The notes under the pieces are model-generated. The model made no database searches. It had not been told where the DNA came from and saw only the letters and a list, made by a program, of their open reading frames with translations. Positions 1 to 6,064 of a stretch of DNA of 6,578 nucleotides are shown here, one piece after another; positions within the stretch are counted from its first letter, which is position 1, and every line of letters starts with the position of its first letter. The translations under genes and the position numbers were made by a program. The DNA comes from Synergistes sp. (GTDB taxonomy: Bacteria; Synergistota; Synergistia; Synergistales; Synergistaceae). The stretch spans positions 1 to 6,578 of the forward strand of contig JAEEYY010000195.1 of the NCBI GenBank assembly GCA_016288355.1, written 5' to 3'.

Positions 1-924
1 CTGGGGCTCTTCGGCTTTGCCGGCAACTCTCTTGTCAGGGCAAGCGGCAGTCCGAAGTATGCGATGTTTTCGCAGCTTATCGGCGCTGTTTCAAATATCG
101 CGCTCGATGCGCTCTTCATCGCCGGCCTTGGCATGGGTGTAAAAGGCGCGGCCTACGGAACAGTTATCGCCCAGGGGATATCCGCCGCCGTTTCGCTTGC
201 ATATTTTTTGAGGAAAAACTCCTATCTGCGCATCAGGGCACGCTTTATCACGATCCCGCATCCCGATATCGTAAAGCGTATATGCTCCGTGGGTATCTCT
301 CCTTTCCTGGTAGAGCTCTCTTTCGTGGTGTTCATGACTTTGATGAACCGCTTCGTCGCGCTTTACGGGGGAAACGACGGCCTTTCTGCAGTGGGCATAT
401 TTCTGAGCATAGATTCGCTGCTCTTTCTGCCGGCCATGGCTATAGCAGAGGCGACGCAGCCTGTGATCGGCTACAACTACGGCGCCGGGCTGCCGCCGCG
501 TGTCAGGGAAGCGATAAAGTACGCGCTCTGCCTGACGATCGGATTATATGTGATCAGTTTCCTGGCCGCGGAGCTTTTCGCAGAGGAAATGATGAGGTTC
601 TTTACTGTCGATGAGAATATACTTGCCGTCGGTGTGCCGGGCATGAGGATAGGATATATGGGCATGCCCTTTATGGGAATAACGCTTGTCACGCTCTCCG
701 CCCTTCACGGGCTGGGCAAAGGTGGGATGTCCCTTGTGCTTTCGTTCTGCCGGCACGCCCTCTGCATGTTCCTGCCGCTCCTTACGCTGCCGCGCTTCTT
801 CGGCATGAACGGGGTATGGATGGCATATCCTGTCAGCGATCTCGGCGGCGGGCTGATATCACTTTGTTTCCTTGTATGGGTGCTGCGCTGGCTCAAAAGA
901 CCGGAGGCGCTCTCAGTCAGGTAA
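1..924 (+). CDS. MATE-family multidrug/cation antiporter, C-terminal part (5' end outside window)
   Basis: The open frame runs from base 1 to the TAA at 922-924 and encodes about 307 residues. A whole MATE protein is usually around 450, so roughly the first third is missing; the first internal ATG, at 64, lies inside a conserved segment and is not the start. Visible family features (fragment numbering) are an NSLVRASGSPKYAM segment at 9-22, resembling the 'N-x-R-A-x-G-x-P-K-x-A-M' loop of these exporters, the N32-x-x-x-D36 turn followed by a GMGVKGAA loop, and a QPVIGYNYGAG stretch around 154-163. Most of the rest is hydrophobic membrane helix, ending in a short basic tail. MATE proteins sit in the inner membrane and export drugs or metabolites in exchange for Na+ or H+. 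The substrate cannot be told here. A weak hairpin about 100 bases downstream may end the transcript. Confidence 0.93.
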   Translation: MGLFGFAGNSLVRASGSPKYAMFSQLIGAVSNIALDALFIAGLGMGVKGAAYGTVIAQGISAAVSLAYFLRKNSYLRIRARFITIPHPDIVKRICSVGISPFLVELSFVVFMTLMNRFVALYGGNDGLSAVGIFLSIDSLLFLPAMAIAEATQPVIGYNYGAGLPPRVREAIKYALCLTIGLYVISFLAAELFAEEMMRFFTVDENILAVGVPGMRIGYMGMPFMGITLVTLSALHGLGKGGMSLVLSFCRHALCMFLPLLTLPRFFGMNGVWMAYPVSDLGGGLISLCFLVWVLRWLKRPEALSVR

Positions 925-1021
925 CGCGCACTTGAGCAAGCGGGCGGCGGCCGCACCGCAGTTTCACGTGTGCAGTAAATGTATGTGGCCCCCGCGGAGA
1001 TCTTGTACTTTGTTTAATGCA

Positions 1022-1044
1022 GACGCCGGCTGCCGGGTCATTTT
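1022..1044 (+). terminator. weak candidate terminator after the MATE gene
   Basis: CCGG-CTG-CCGG forms a short stem-loop extended by GAC/GTC across one bulged G, and is followed by ATTTTATAT. The stem is short and the T-run is only four bases, so this is a marginal call. It lies about 100 bases after the MATE stop and upstream of the candidate promoter of the next gene, where a terminator would be expected. The rest of the 925-1166 gap holds no supportable gene. Confidence 0.3.
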
Positions 1045-1095
1045 ATATATGCCGCGCTTTGATTTGCCGTGAACTAAAATAAAAAAGGTATAACA

Positions 1096-1104
1096 TGATA
1101 TAAT
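1096..1104 (+). promoter_or_regulatory. extended -10 promoter candidate for the aas-like gene
   Basis: The sequence TGATATAAT is a perfect extended -10 (TGn plus TATAAT). No good -35 lies 16-18 bases upstream, which is tolerated when the TGn extension is present. The region just before it is A-rich. The transcript would start near 1111, giving a leader of about 55 bases before the TTG start. An overlapping alternative is TTGCCG (1064-1069) with TATAAC (1089-1094) at a long 19-base spacing. Confidence 0.5.
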
Positions 1105-1154
1105 TTCTGCATATTCAACGGGCGCGCCTTTTCGCTCTCATACGTCTGTGCTCC

Positions 1155-1161
1155 GGAGGGG
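1155..1161 (+). promoter_or_regulatory. ribosome binding site that fixes a TTG start
   Basis: GGAGGGG lies a few bases before the TTG at 1167, at ideal spacing. The first in-frame ATG, at 1194, has no such sequence close to it. The residues between the two (LRLIVKTV) also match the hydrophobic N-terminal segment expected in Aas-type proteins. The TTG start is therefore preferred. Confidence 0.75.
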
Positions 1162-1166
1162 TTCTC

Positions 1167-3308
1167 TTGCTGCGTTTAATTGTAAAGACTGTTATGCGTC
1201 TCTTCTTCAAAGTCAGGGTAAAAGGATGGGAAAACTGGGAGAGCGCAGGCAACGGCGTGCTGATAGCTCCCAATTACGTTTCTTTTATAGATCCTCTGAT
1301 ACTGGCGGTATTCCTGCCTGAAAAGGTGCCCTTCGCGATAGAGCGCCGCCTTACGAAAAAGCGCTTCGTCAGCTTTTTTCTGCCGATAGCGGACACTCAT
1401 ATACTTGACGCGGACGCGCCTCTTTCTCTTAAGTATTTCCTCAACCTGCTGAAAAACGGCGGGCGCTGCGTGATATTCCCGGAACTGCAGCCCACGACGA
1501 CAGGCAATCCGATGAAGGTATCTCCCGGCGTCGCCATGATAGCCGACCGCACGAACGCCAAGATCCTGCCTATAAATATAAAAGGCACCGAGCGCACGCC
1601 TTTTTCGCGCATACAGCATAAGCGCGGAGTACGCTTCTTTTCTGAAGTCACTATAACTATATTCCCGGTAAAGAACCTTGAGATACCTGAAGGGCTGACC
1701 GGTTCAAAGCGCAATGCCGCGGCGGGGCGCGCGCTTGAGCGCATAATGGACGAAGCGTCGCTTTACGCCCGCCGCAAGGAAAAGCCATTCTGGGACATCC
1801 TGCTTGATGCCAGAAAGGAATTCGGCGGCAATGTGCGCATATTCAGCGACGCCGGAGCGAAACCGGTGACCTACAACGGCTTTATAACAAGAGTGCTGCT
1901 GATCGAAGACGCGCTGCGCCGGCAGAATTTCGGCGAGGAGAACATCGGCGTGCTGCTGCCCACATCGCTTGGCGGAGTAATAACTATGTACGCGCTGCAG
2001 AAGCTCGGCATGGTGCCTGCAATGCTGAACTTCTCACTGGGGCCGCGCGCGCTGGTGAACTGCTGCCGCACCGCGTGCCTCAAAACTGTGATCTCATCTA
2101 AGAAATTTATAACGCTCGGAAAGCTCGAGGCGCTCTCGCAGGCTATAGAAGACGCCGGCATCCGCATATTCTGGCTCGAAGACGTTGCTCCTCTTATCAC
2201 CACCGGCAAAAAACTGTCTGCTGCGCTGCGCACTCCTTTTCTGCGCTCGCGTCCGGTAACGCCGGGGGCGACTGAAAAACCCGCCGTTATCATATTTACT
2301 TCAGGCTCGGAAGGTGCGCCGAAGGGCGTCGTGCTCAGCTACAAGAACCTGAACACAAACCACGCGCAGATGTTTACCCGCGTTGATTTCTACCGCTCGG
2401 ACCGCGTGCTGAACGCGATGCCGATATTCCATTCCTTCGGCCTCTGCGGAGTGTTCATGCCGGTCTCATTAGGCTTCTTTGTATATCTCTATCCGTCGCC
2501 GCTCCACTATAAGACGATAGCTTCGATATGCTACGACGAGCGCATAACTCTGCTTTTTGCGACGGATACCTTCCTTGCCGGCTATGCGAAGGCTGCAGGC
2601 GACAACTACGACTTTTCCACGATGCGCCTTCTTGTTCAGGGCGGTGAAAAGCTCAAACCGTCTACGCAGCAGGTCTGGTTTGAGCGCTTCGACACGCGCA
2701 TAACGGAAGGCTACGGCGTTACGGAAGCTTCACCGGTCGTTGCGAACAACTATTTCGCGCACCATAAGAGCGGCACCGTAGGCACGATAGTGGCCGGGCT
2801 CGAGTACCGTCTTGAGCCGGTAGAAGGTGTAAGCGAAGGCGGCAGGCTCTGGCTCAAGGGAGACAGTATCATGCTCGGCTACCTGCGCATAACGAATCCC
2901 GGGGTGCTGGAGCCTGTCAGGGACGGCTGGTACGATACCGGCGATATCGTGAGCATCGACGAGGAGGGCTACGTTACGATATTAGGGCGCGCAAAGCGCT
3001 TTGCGAAGATCGGCGGAGAGATGATATCGCTTGCGGCGATAGAGGAAGCAATGTCCGAATTGTGGCCGGACGACAACCACGCGGTCACGATGCTTCACGG
3101 CGCGAACCGCGAGACGCTTACAGCGGTGACTACGCGTGCGGATATGAAGCGCGACGAACTGCGCCAGCGCCTTTCGGATATAGGAATGGCAGAGATCGCT
3201 ATCCCGAAAAAACTTATCTATATGGAAAACATCCCTCTTCTCGGAAACGGCAAGACGAGCTACGTAGAGCTCGACGAGATGCTGAAAAACATGAGCTCCG
3301 ACGAGTAA
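1167..3308 (+). CDS. aas: Aas-type fusion: PlsC-like acyltransferase domain (degenerate) + acyl-ACP synthetase
   Basis: The 713 residues match the length and domain order of E. coli Aas (719), which re-acylates 2-acyl-glycerophosphoethanolamine at the inner membrane and activates fatty acids to acyl-ACP with ATP. Residues 1-200 are the PlsC-like domain and about 225-713 the AMP-forming ligase. The ligase motifs are intact: P-loop TSGSEGAPKG at 378-387, HSFGL at 422-426, GYGVTE at 515-520, YDTGD at 589-593, GRAKRFAKIGGE at 607-618 and the C-terminal catalytic lysine K696 in GNGK. YPSPLHY and AKRFAKIxGEM closely resemble E. coli Aas. The acyltransferase half is unusual. The HX4D motif reads NYVSFID, with Tyr37 (TAC, 1275-1277) in place of histidine, and the FPEG(T)R block is FPELQ (104-108). 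From family knowledge this half should be inactive or changed in function. No lplT flippase gene is adjacent. The start is TTG with a strong ribosome binding site. A synthetase-only role is my inference. Confidence 0.9.
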   Translation: MLRLIVKTVMRLFFKVRVKGWENWESAGNGVLIAPNYVSFIDPLILAVFLPEKVPFAIERRLTKKRFVSFFLPIADTHILDADAPLSLKYFLNLLKNGGRCVIFPELQPTTTGNPMKVSPGVAMIADRTNAKILPINIKGTERTPFSRIQHKRGVRFFSEVTITIFPVKNLEIPEGLTGSKRNAAAGRALERIMDEASLYARRKEKPFWDILLDARKEFGGNVRIFSDAGAKPVTYNGFITRVLLIEDALRRQNFGEENIGVLLPTSLGGVITMYALQKLGMVPAMLNFSLGPRALVNCCRTACLKTVISSKKFITLGKLEALSQAIEDAGIRIFWLEDVAPLITTGKKLSAALRTPFLRSRPVTPGATEKPAVIIFTSGSEGAPKGVVLSYKNLNTNHAQMFTRVDFYRSDRVLNAMPIFHSFGLCGVFMPVSLGFFVYLYPSPLHYKTIASICYDERITLLFATDTFLAGYAKAAGDNYDFSTMRLLVQGGEKLKPSTQQVWFERFDTRITEGYGVTEASPVVANNYFAHHKSGTVGTIVAGLEYRLEPVEGVSEGGRLWLKGDSIMLGYLRITNPGVLEPVRDGWYDTGDIVSIDEEGYVTILGRAKRFAKIGGEMISLAAIEEAMSELWPDDNHAVTMLHGANRETLTAVTTRADMKRDELRQRLSDIGMAEIAIPKKLIYMENIPLLGNGKTSYVELDEMLKNMSSDE

Positions 3309-3328
3309 AGCAACGATCTGTATCGATC

Positions 3329-4255
3329 TTAAAATGTGTTATCGGCCCCCTTCGCGGGGGCTTTTTGTTTGAAGCTGTCCGTCAGCCTCTCCATGAAAAG
3401 TTCTGCGGCGGGGGAGAACAGCTGATCTTTTCTCCATATGATATCCAGTCCGGTGCAGAGTCCCGGCTCGAGCGGGCGGAAACAGAGCGGGCTGTCTTCC
3501 GACGTGTTTACGAGCTTATCTATCGAAACCGCGTAGCCTATGCCTTTTTCCACCAAGATCGCGGCGTTGAAGATAAGGTTGAATGTCGTGACGATATTCA
3601 GACTTTCATATTCGCCGCCGAACCATTTTATGAATTCGTTGCCCTCTTTTTTGTCCTCAATAGCCTGCCTGGAGAGTATAAGAGGCAGTTTTGCCAGATC
3701 CTCCTTCGTTACACAGCTTTTTGACGCAAGAGGAGCATCCTTGCGCATGACCACGCCCCATGTCTCTGCAGCCGGAATATGCAGACAGTCATATTTTGTC
3801 AGGTTGGCGGGCTGGATGATTATTCCGAAATCCAGAAAGCCCTTGTCAAGACGTTCCATTACGTCAGCCGCATTCCCGCTGAAAAGATGGTAGCGTATAT
3901 CCGGATAATCATTTCTGAGTCCGCGAATCACATCTGCGAGCAATTTTATCGCGTCGGTTTCTCCGCCGCCGATATAAATGTCTCCGGCAATGTTCTTTCC
4001 CATTGCCCGGAACTCGTTTTCGGTCTTATCCGCCAGATCTATTATCTCTTCCGCGCGTTTGCGGAAAATGAAACCTTCATTTGTCAGCGACATATTGTGG
4101 CTGCCGCGCCGAAAGAGCTTATGCCCCAGTTCATCTTCCAGATCCTTAAGCTGGCGTGAAAGCGTGGGCTGTGTGATATGAAGGGAATTCGAAGCGTTTG
4201 TGATGCTGCCTTCCCGTGCTACCGCAAGAAAATACCTCAGCACTCTGATCTCCAT
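3329..4255 (-). CDS. LysR-type transcriptional regulator
   Basis: At 308 residues this is the usual LysR-family length. The winged helix-turn-helix occupies about residues 1-60: FLAVAREGSITNAS (9-22), then the recognition segment ITQPTLSRQLKDLEDELG (27-44) and KLFRR (46-50). The linker helix follows, and a periplasmic-binding-like effector domain starts near residue 90 (GDIYIGGGETD). The ATG is preceded by GGAGGA (complement of 4261-4266) with a five-base spacer. The gene is divergent from the exported hydrolase, and two dyads sit between their promoters, so it probably controls that gene and itself in response to a small ligand. The ligand cannot be read from the sequence. The last codons overlap the terminator of the convergent aas-like gene, and the two stop codons are only 20 bases apart. 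The tail after about residue 298 (APAKGADNTF) looks dispensable. Confidence 0.95.
   Translation of the reverse strand: MEIRVLRYFLAVAREGSITNASNSLHITQPTLSRQLKDLEDELGHKLFRRGSHNMSLTNEGFIFRKRAEEIIDLADKTENEFRAMGKNIAGDIYIGGGETDAIKLLADVIRGLRNDYPDIRYHLFSGNAADVMERLDKGFLDFGIIIQPANLTKYDCLHIPAAETWGVVMRKDAPLASKSCVTKEDLAKLPLILSRQAIEDKKEGNEFIKWFGGEYESLNIVTTFNLIFNAAILVEKGIGYAVSIDKLVNTSEDSPLCFRPLEPGLCTGLDIIWRKDQLFSPAAELFMERLTDSFKQKAPAKGADNTF
3345..3366 (+). terminator. rho-independent terminator of the aas-like gene
   Basis: GCCCCC (3345-3350), loop TTCGC and GGGGGC (3356-3361) form a six-pair GC stem followed directly by TTTTTGTTT. It begins 36 bases after the aas stop. The hairpin lies inside the 3' end of the convergent LysR gene and encodes part of its last dozen residues. 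On the minus strand the stem is followed by CGATAACACATTTT, which is not a convincing T-tract, so the signal appears to serve the plus strand. Confidence 0.85.
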
Positions 4256-4295
4256 CCGCTTCCTCCGAAGATGTAAAGAGATTTTAAGCAGCCTC

Positions 4296-4325
4296 AGTAT
4301 AGTTGTTTTATGATATGCTCGTCAA
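4296..4325 (-). promoter_or_regulatory. sigma70-type promoter of the LysR gene
   Basis: Read on the minus strand, TTGACG (complement of 4320-4325) and TATACT (complement of 4296-4301) are separated by 18 bases, each matching five of six consensus positions. Transcription would start near 4288, giving a leader of about 33 bases that contains the GGAGGA ribosome site. The T-N11-A dyad is centred about 57 bases upstream of that start. Confidence 0.7.
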
Positions 4326-4335
4326 GTAAATCACA

Positions 4336-4354
4336 AAATAATAATTAGGTATTT
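4336..4354. promoter_or_regulatory. T-N11-A dyad, probable LysR-type operator
   Basis: AAATA, nine bases, TATTT is a perfect inverted repeat with five-base arms. The T at 4339 and the A at 4351 are symmetric and 11 bases apart, which is the classic LysR-family T-N11-A box. It lies between the two divergent promoters, centred near -43 for the hydrolase and -57 for the regulator gene, using the predicted starts. Binding is inferred. The AT-rich surroundings make chance dyads more likely. Confidence 0.5.
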
Positions 4355-4381
4355 GCTATTTCATCATAGCCCCCATATACT
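4353..4381 (+). promoter_or_regulatory. promoter of the exported hydrolase gene
   Basis: TTGCTA (4353-4358) and TATACT (4376-4381) are separated by 17 bases, with four and five of six consensus matches. The weak -35 is typical of an activator-dependent promoter. It overlaps both dyads at its upstream edge. The start would fall near 4388, leaving a long leader of about 129 bases. Confidence 0.55.
4355..4370. promoter_or_regulatory. second dyad GCTAT-N6-ATAGC, possible activation/repression site
   Basis: GCTAT-TTCATC-ATAGC is a perfect five-base-arm inverted repeat starting at the base after the T-N11-A box ends. It overlaps the putative hydrolase -35 (4353-4358) and the following spacer. In LysR-type systems a second, less conserved site near the -35 of the target promoter is common and is where inducer changes contact. 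That assignment is an inference from position and symmetry. Confidence 0.45.
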
Positions 4382-4387
4382 TTTTTC

Positions 4388-4516
4388 AGCAGGGACGAAG
4401 GCAACAAAGTTTTTAAAAAAGTGTTTTATCAGTGCGGTTTTTCGCTATTTCGGCGTTCTTTTGAAGAGTGAAGTCCGAGCTCTGCTAAAAAACAAAAAAA
4501 ACGGAGGCTGATTTTT
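4388..4516 (+). other. long AT-rich 5' leader of the hydrolase mRNA
   Basis: If the promoter call is right, about 129 untranslated bases precede the hydrolase. They hold a TTTTTAAAAA self-complementary tract near 4411-4420, a small TCTT-TTG-AAGA stem-loop near 4467-4477, an A-rich run at 4486-4501 just before the ribosome site GGAGG (4503-4507), and no open frame I can support. I do not recognise a riboswitch. A promoter closer to the gene is possible, but I see no good consensus. Confidence 0.3.
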
Positions 4517-5581
4517 ATGAGAAGAATATTTGCATTTGTATTGACTGTTATGCTGTTAGGGAGCATTGCTGCCGGCGCGCTGTCTGCGAAAATAGCTGAA
4601 GCCGCAGAAACAGGCAGTAAACTTGTTAATGACAGCCGCGTATTCAGGATAGAGCCGTCTGTGCGGGCAGGCGAAGTTCGCTTTCACAACAGATACGGTG
4701 TGGAACTTGTCGGGCATCTGTATGTGCCCGCTGATCTTGCCGCCGGTAAAAAGTATGCGGCGCTTGCGGTATGCGGACCGTTCGGCGCGGTGAAAGAGCA
4801 GGTCTCCGGCCTCTATGCACAGGAAATGGCCCGCCGCGGGTATATAACGCTTGCATTCGATCCGTCTTTTACCGGCGAAAGCGGCGGCAGTGTCCGCGAT
4901 GTTGCTTCCCCGGAGATCAATACTGAAGATTTCTGCGCCGCGGTTGACTTTTTGTCGGCGCAGGACTATGTGGATCCGGAACGTATAGGAATAATAGGAA
5001 TATGCGGCTGGGGCGGCATGGCTGTAAACGCAGCCGCCATGGATACCAGAATCAAGGCGACTGTCGCTTCAACGATGTACGATATGACAAGGGTCACCGC
5101 TAATGGCTACTTTGACAGCGCGGACAGCGCCGAAGCACGCTATGAAATGATAAAAGCCATGAGCGCGCAGAGGAGCGCAGACTACAGAAAGGGAAGCTAT
5201 GAGACAGCGGGAGGCGTCCCCGACGTTCTTCCTAAAGACGCACCGGATTTTGTTAAGGATTATTACGACTACTACAAGACAAAGCGCGGCTACCACACCC
5301 GTTCGGTAAATTCAAACGCCGGCTGGAACAAAACATCGGCGCTTCCTTTCATAATCATGCCGATACTTACACGTGCCGGAGAGATTCGCAGCGCGGTGCT
5401 TTTGGTCCACGGAGAAAAAGCGCACTCAAGATACTTCAGCGAAGATCTGTACAAAAAGCTTAACGGAGACAACAAGGAACTCTTTATTGTACGGGGCGCG
5501 AGCCACACCGACCTTTACGACCGGATGGATAAGATCCCGTTTGATAAAATAGACTCATTTATTAAAGAAAACCTTAAATAA
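4517..5581 (+). CDS. exported alpha/beta hydrolase (COG1073-like), cysteine nucleophile
   Basis: This 354-residue protein starts at ATG with GGAGG nine bases upstream. Residues 1-30 form a Sec signal peptide: MRR, a hydrophobic core to about residue 22, and Ala-rich cleavage candidates after ALSA (24) or AEA (29). The mature part is an alpha/beta hydrolase: an early strand segment GVELVGHLYVPADL, a cap-proximal GPFGAVKEQ oxyanion-type loop, FDPSFTGESGG, then the nucleophile elbow GICGWGG with Cys163 as nucleophile. The TSTMYDMTRV and RGYHTRSVNSNAGW stretches, LLVHGEKAHSRYF (about 295-306) and the probable catalytic His330 in GASHTDLYDR follow. These motifs match a widespread family of uncharacterised bacterial hydrolases, distantly like dienelactone hydrolase in having cysteine where most relatives have serine. 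The acid residue is uncertain. The substrate is unknown; an ester, lactone or thioester outside the cytoplasm is the inference. The divergent LysR gene is its likely regulator, which suggests a dedicated, inducible substrate. Confidence 0.88.
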   Translation: MRRIFAFVLTVMLLGSIAAGALSAKIAEAAETGSKLVNDSRVFRIEPSVRAGEVRFHNRYGVELVGHLYVPADLAAGKKYAALAVCGPFGAVKEQVSGLYAQEMARRGYITLAFDPSFTGESGGSVRDVASPEINTEDFCAAVDFLSAQDYVDPERIGIIGICGWGGMAVNAAAMDTRIKATVASTMYDMTRVTANGYFDSADSAEARYEMIKAMSAQRSADYRKGSYETAGGVPDVLPKDAPDFVKDYYDYYKTKRGYHTRSVNSNAGWNKTSALPFIIMPILTRAGEIRSAVLLVHGEKAHSRYFSEDLYKKLNGDNKELFIVRGASHTDLYDRMDKIPFDKIDSFIKENLK

Positions 5582-5587
5582 CGAACA

Positions 5588-5604
5588 GGCAGAAACATTC
5601 TGCC
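5588..5604 (+). other. small hairpin just after the hydrolase stop
   Basis: GGCAGAA-ACA-TTCTGCC is a perfect seven-pair stem with a three-base loop, six bases after the TAA. No T-run follows (GGAACAACG), so it is not a terminator alone. It may protect the mRNA 3' end together with the larger hairpin 14 bases beyond. Confidence 0.45.
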
Positions 5605-5618
5605 GGAACAACGCAAAG

Positions 5619-5664
5619 AGGGCGCTTGCCCGATAAACACGGGCAAGCGCCCTTACTTGTTTTT
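5619..5664. terminator. bidirectional rho-independent terminator between convergent units
   Basis: Bases 5619-5632 and 5640-5653 form a perfect 14-pair, GC-rich stem with a seven-base AT-rich loop (ATAAACA). On the plus strand TTACTTGTTTTT follows, a slightly interrupted T-tract that would end the hydrolase transcript. On the minus strand the stem is followed by CTTTGCG, a weaker T-tract, but position (35 bases beyond the DUF3870-like stop) fits termination of the minus-strand operon too. Confidence 0.85.
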
Positions 5665-5688
5665 CAGGGAAAACTTTTTGTTAACGAA

Positions 5689-6036
5689 TTACCCGGGATC
5701 TTTGCTCTCTGCAGCAGGATGCTCGCTGCGCCATGCGCGGTATTTCTTTACTGCCTCCATATAGGCCATCTGCATCGCTTTCTGAGAGGATGCAAGGTAT
5801 GTCGTTCTGATCTCCTCTAAAAGCTCCTTGTCCACGGAGGCAAGCGACCGCCCCATAAACAGCTCCTTTATGAATTTTCCGGTGGCCGGCAGCATGACAG
5901 TCACGTCAAGGTCTGTTATTATCCCGGTCTCGGCCTCCACTATGAATACTATGAAAAAATGCGAGAAGCGCGCTGTTATCGGGTTTTTCTGCTGTGTGCG
6001 CGCGTTGCCTATGATACAGAGCTTTTTCGCTTTCAT
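5689..6036 (-). CDS. DUF3870-like protein of unknown function
   Basis: This 115-residue protein has a start supported by GGGAG about eight bases before the ATG. It resembles the DUF3870 family, judged from recalled family patterns: a short N-terminal strand (LCIIGNAR, 6-13), then FIVFIVEAETGIITDLDVTVMLPATGKFIKELFMGRSL (28-65), which matches the family's 'E-x-x-T-G-x-I-x-D-x-D' and 'F-I-x-x-L-x-x-G-x-x-L' features, and a C-terminal Y80-LASSQKA segment followed by a helix. No signal peptide or membrane helix is seen, so it is probably cytoplasmic. The family has no established function. It lies 28 bases after the aminotransferase gene on the same strand, which suggests co-transcription and a role linked to amino-acid metabolism. 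The last dozen residues (SEHPAAESKDPG) are a loose polar tail. Confidence 0.8.
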   Translation of the reverse strand: MKAKKLCIIGNARTQQKNPITARFSHFFIVFIVEAETGIITDLDVTVMLPATGKFIKELFMGRSLASVDKELLEEIRTTYLASSQKAMQMAYMEAVKKYRAWRSEHPAAESKDPG

Positions 6037-6064
6037 TTTCCCCGCTCCCGTGAAGCTGTCCGCT

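Noticed and set aside
282..614. 110-codon plus-strand open frame in the MATE gene
   Set aside because: Alternate-frame shadow of a recognisable membrane transporter, with no family motif.
872..1072. Small plus-strand open frame overlapping the end of the MATE gene and the gap
   Set aside because: No ribosome site, cysteine/arginine-rich composition typical of GC-rich noise, and it overlaps the candidate terminator.
1176..1744. Two minus-strand open frames inside the acyltransferase domain
   Set aside because: Both are antisense to a clearly conserved Aas-type domain and show no motifs of their own.
3062..3724. 220-codon plus-strand open frame spanning the end of the aas-like gene and the LysR gene
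   Set aside because: It is out of frame with the aas-like gene and antisense to the LysR gene, crosses the strong terminator, has an arginine-rich low-quality translation, and has no ribosome site; it is a shadow frame.
4405..4424. TTTTTAAAAA tract as a possible terminator for an upstream transcript
   Set aside because: The self-complementary part is pure A/T with no GC stem, and no plus-strand gene ends just upstream.
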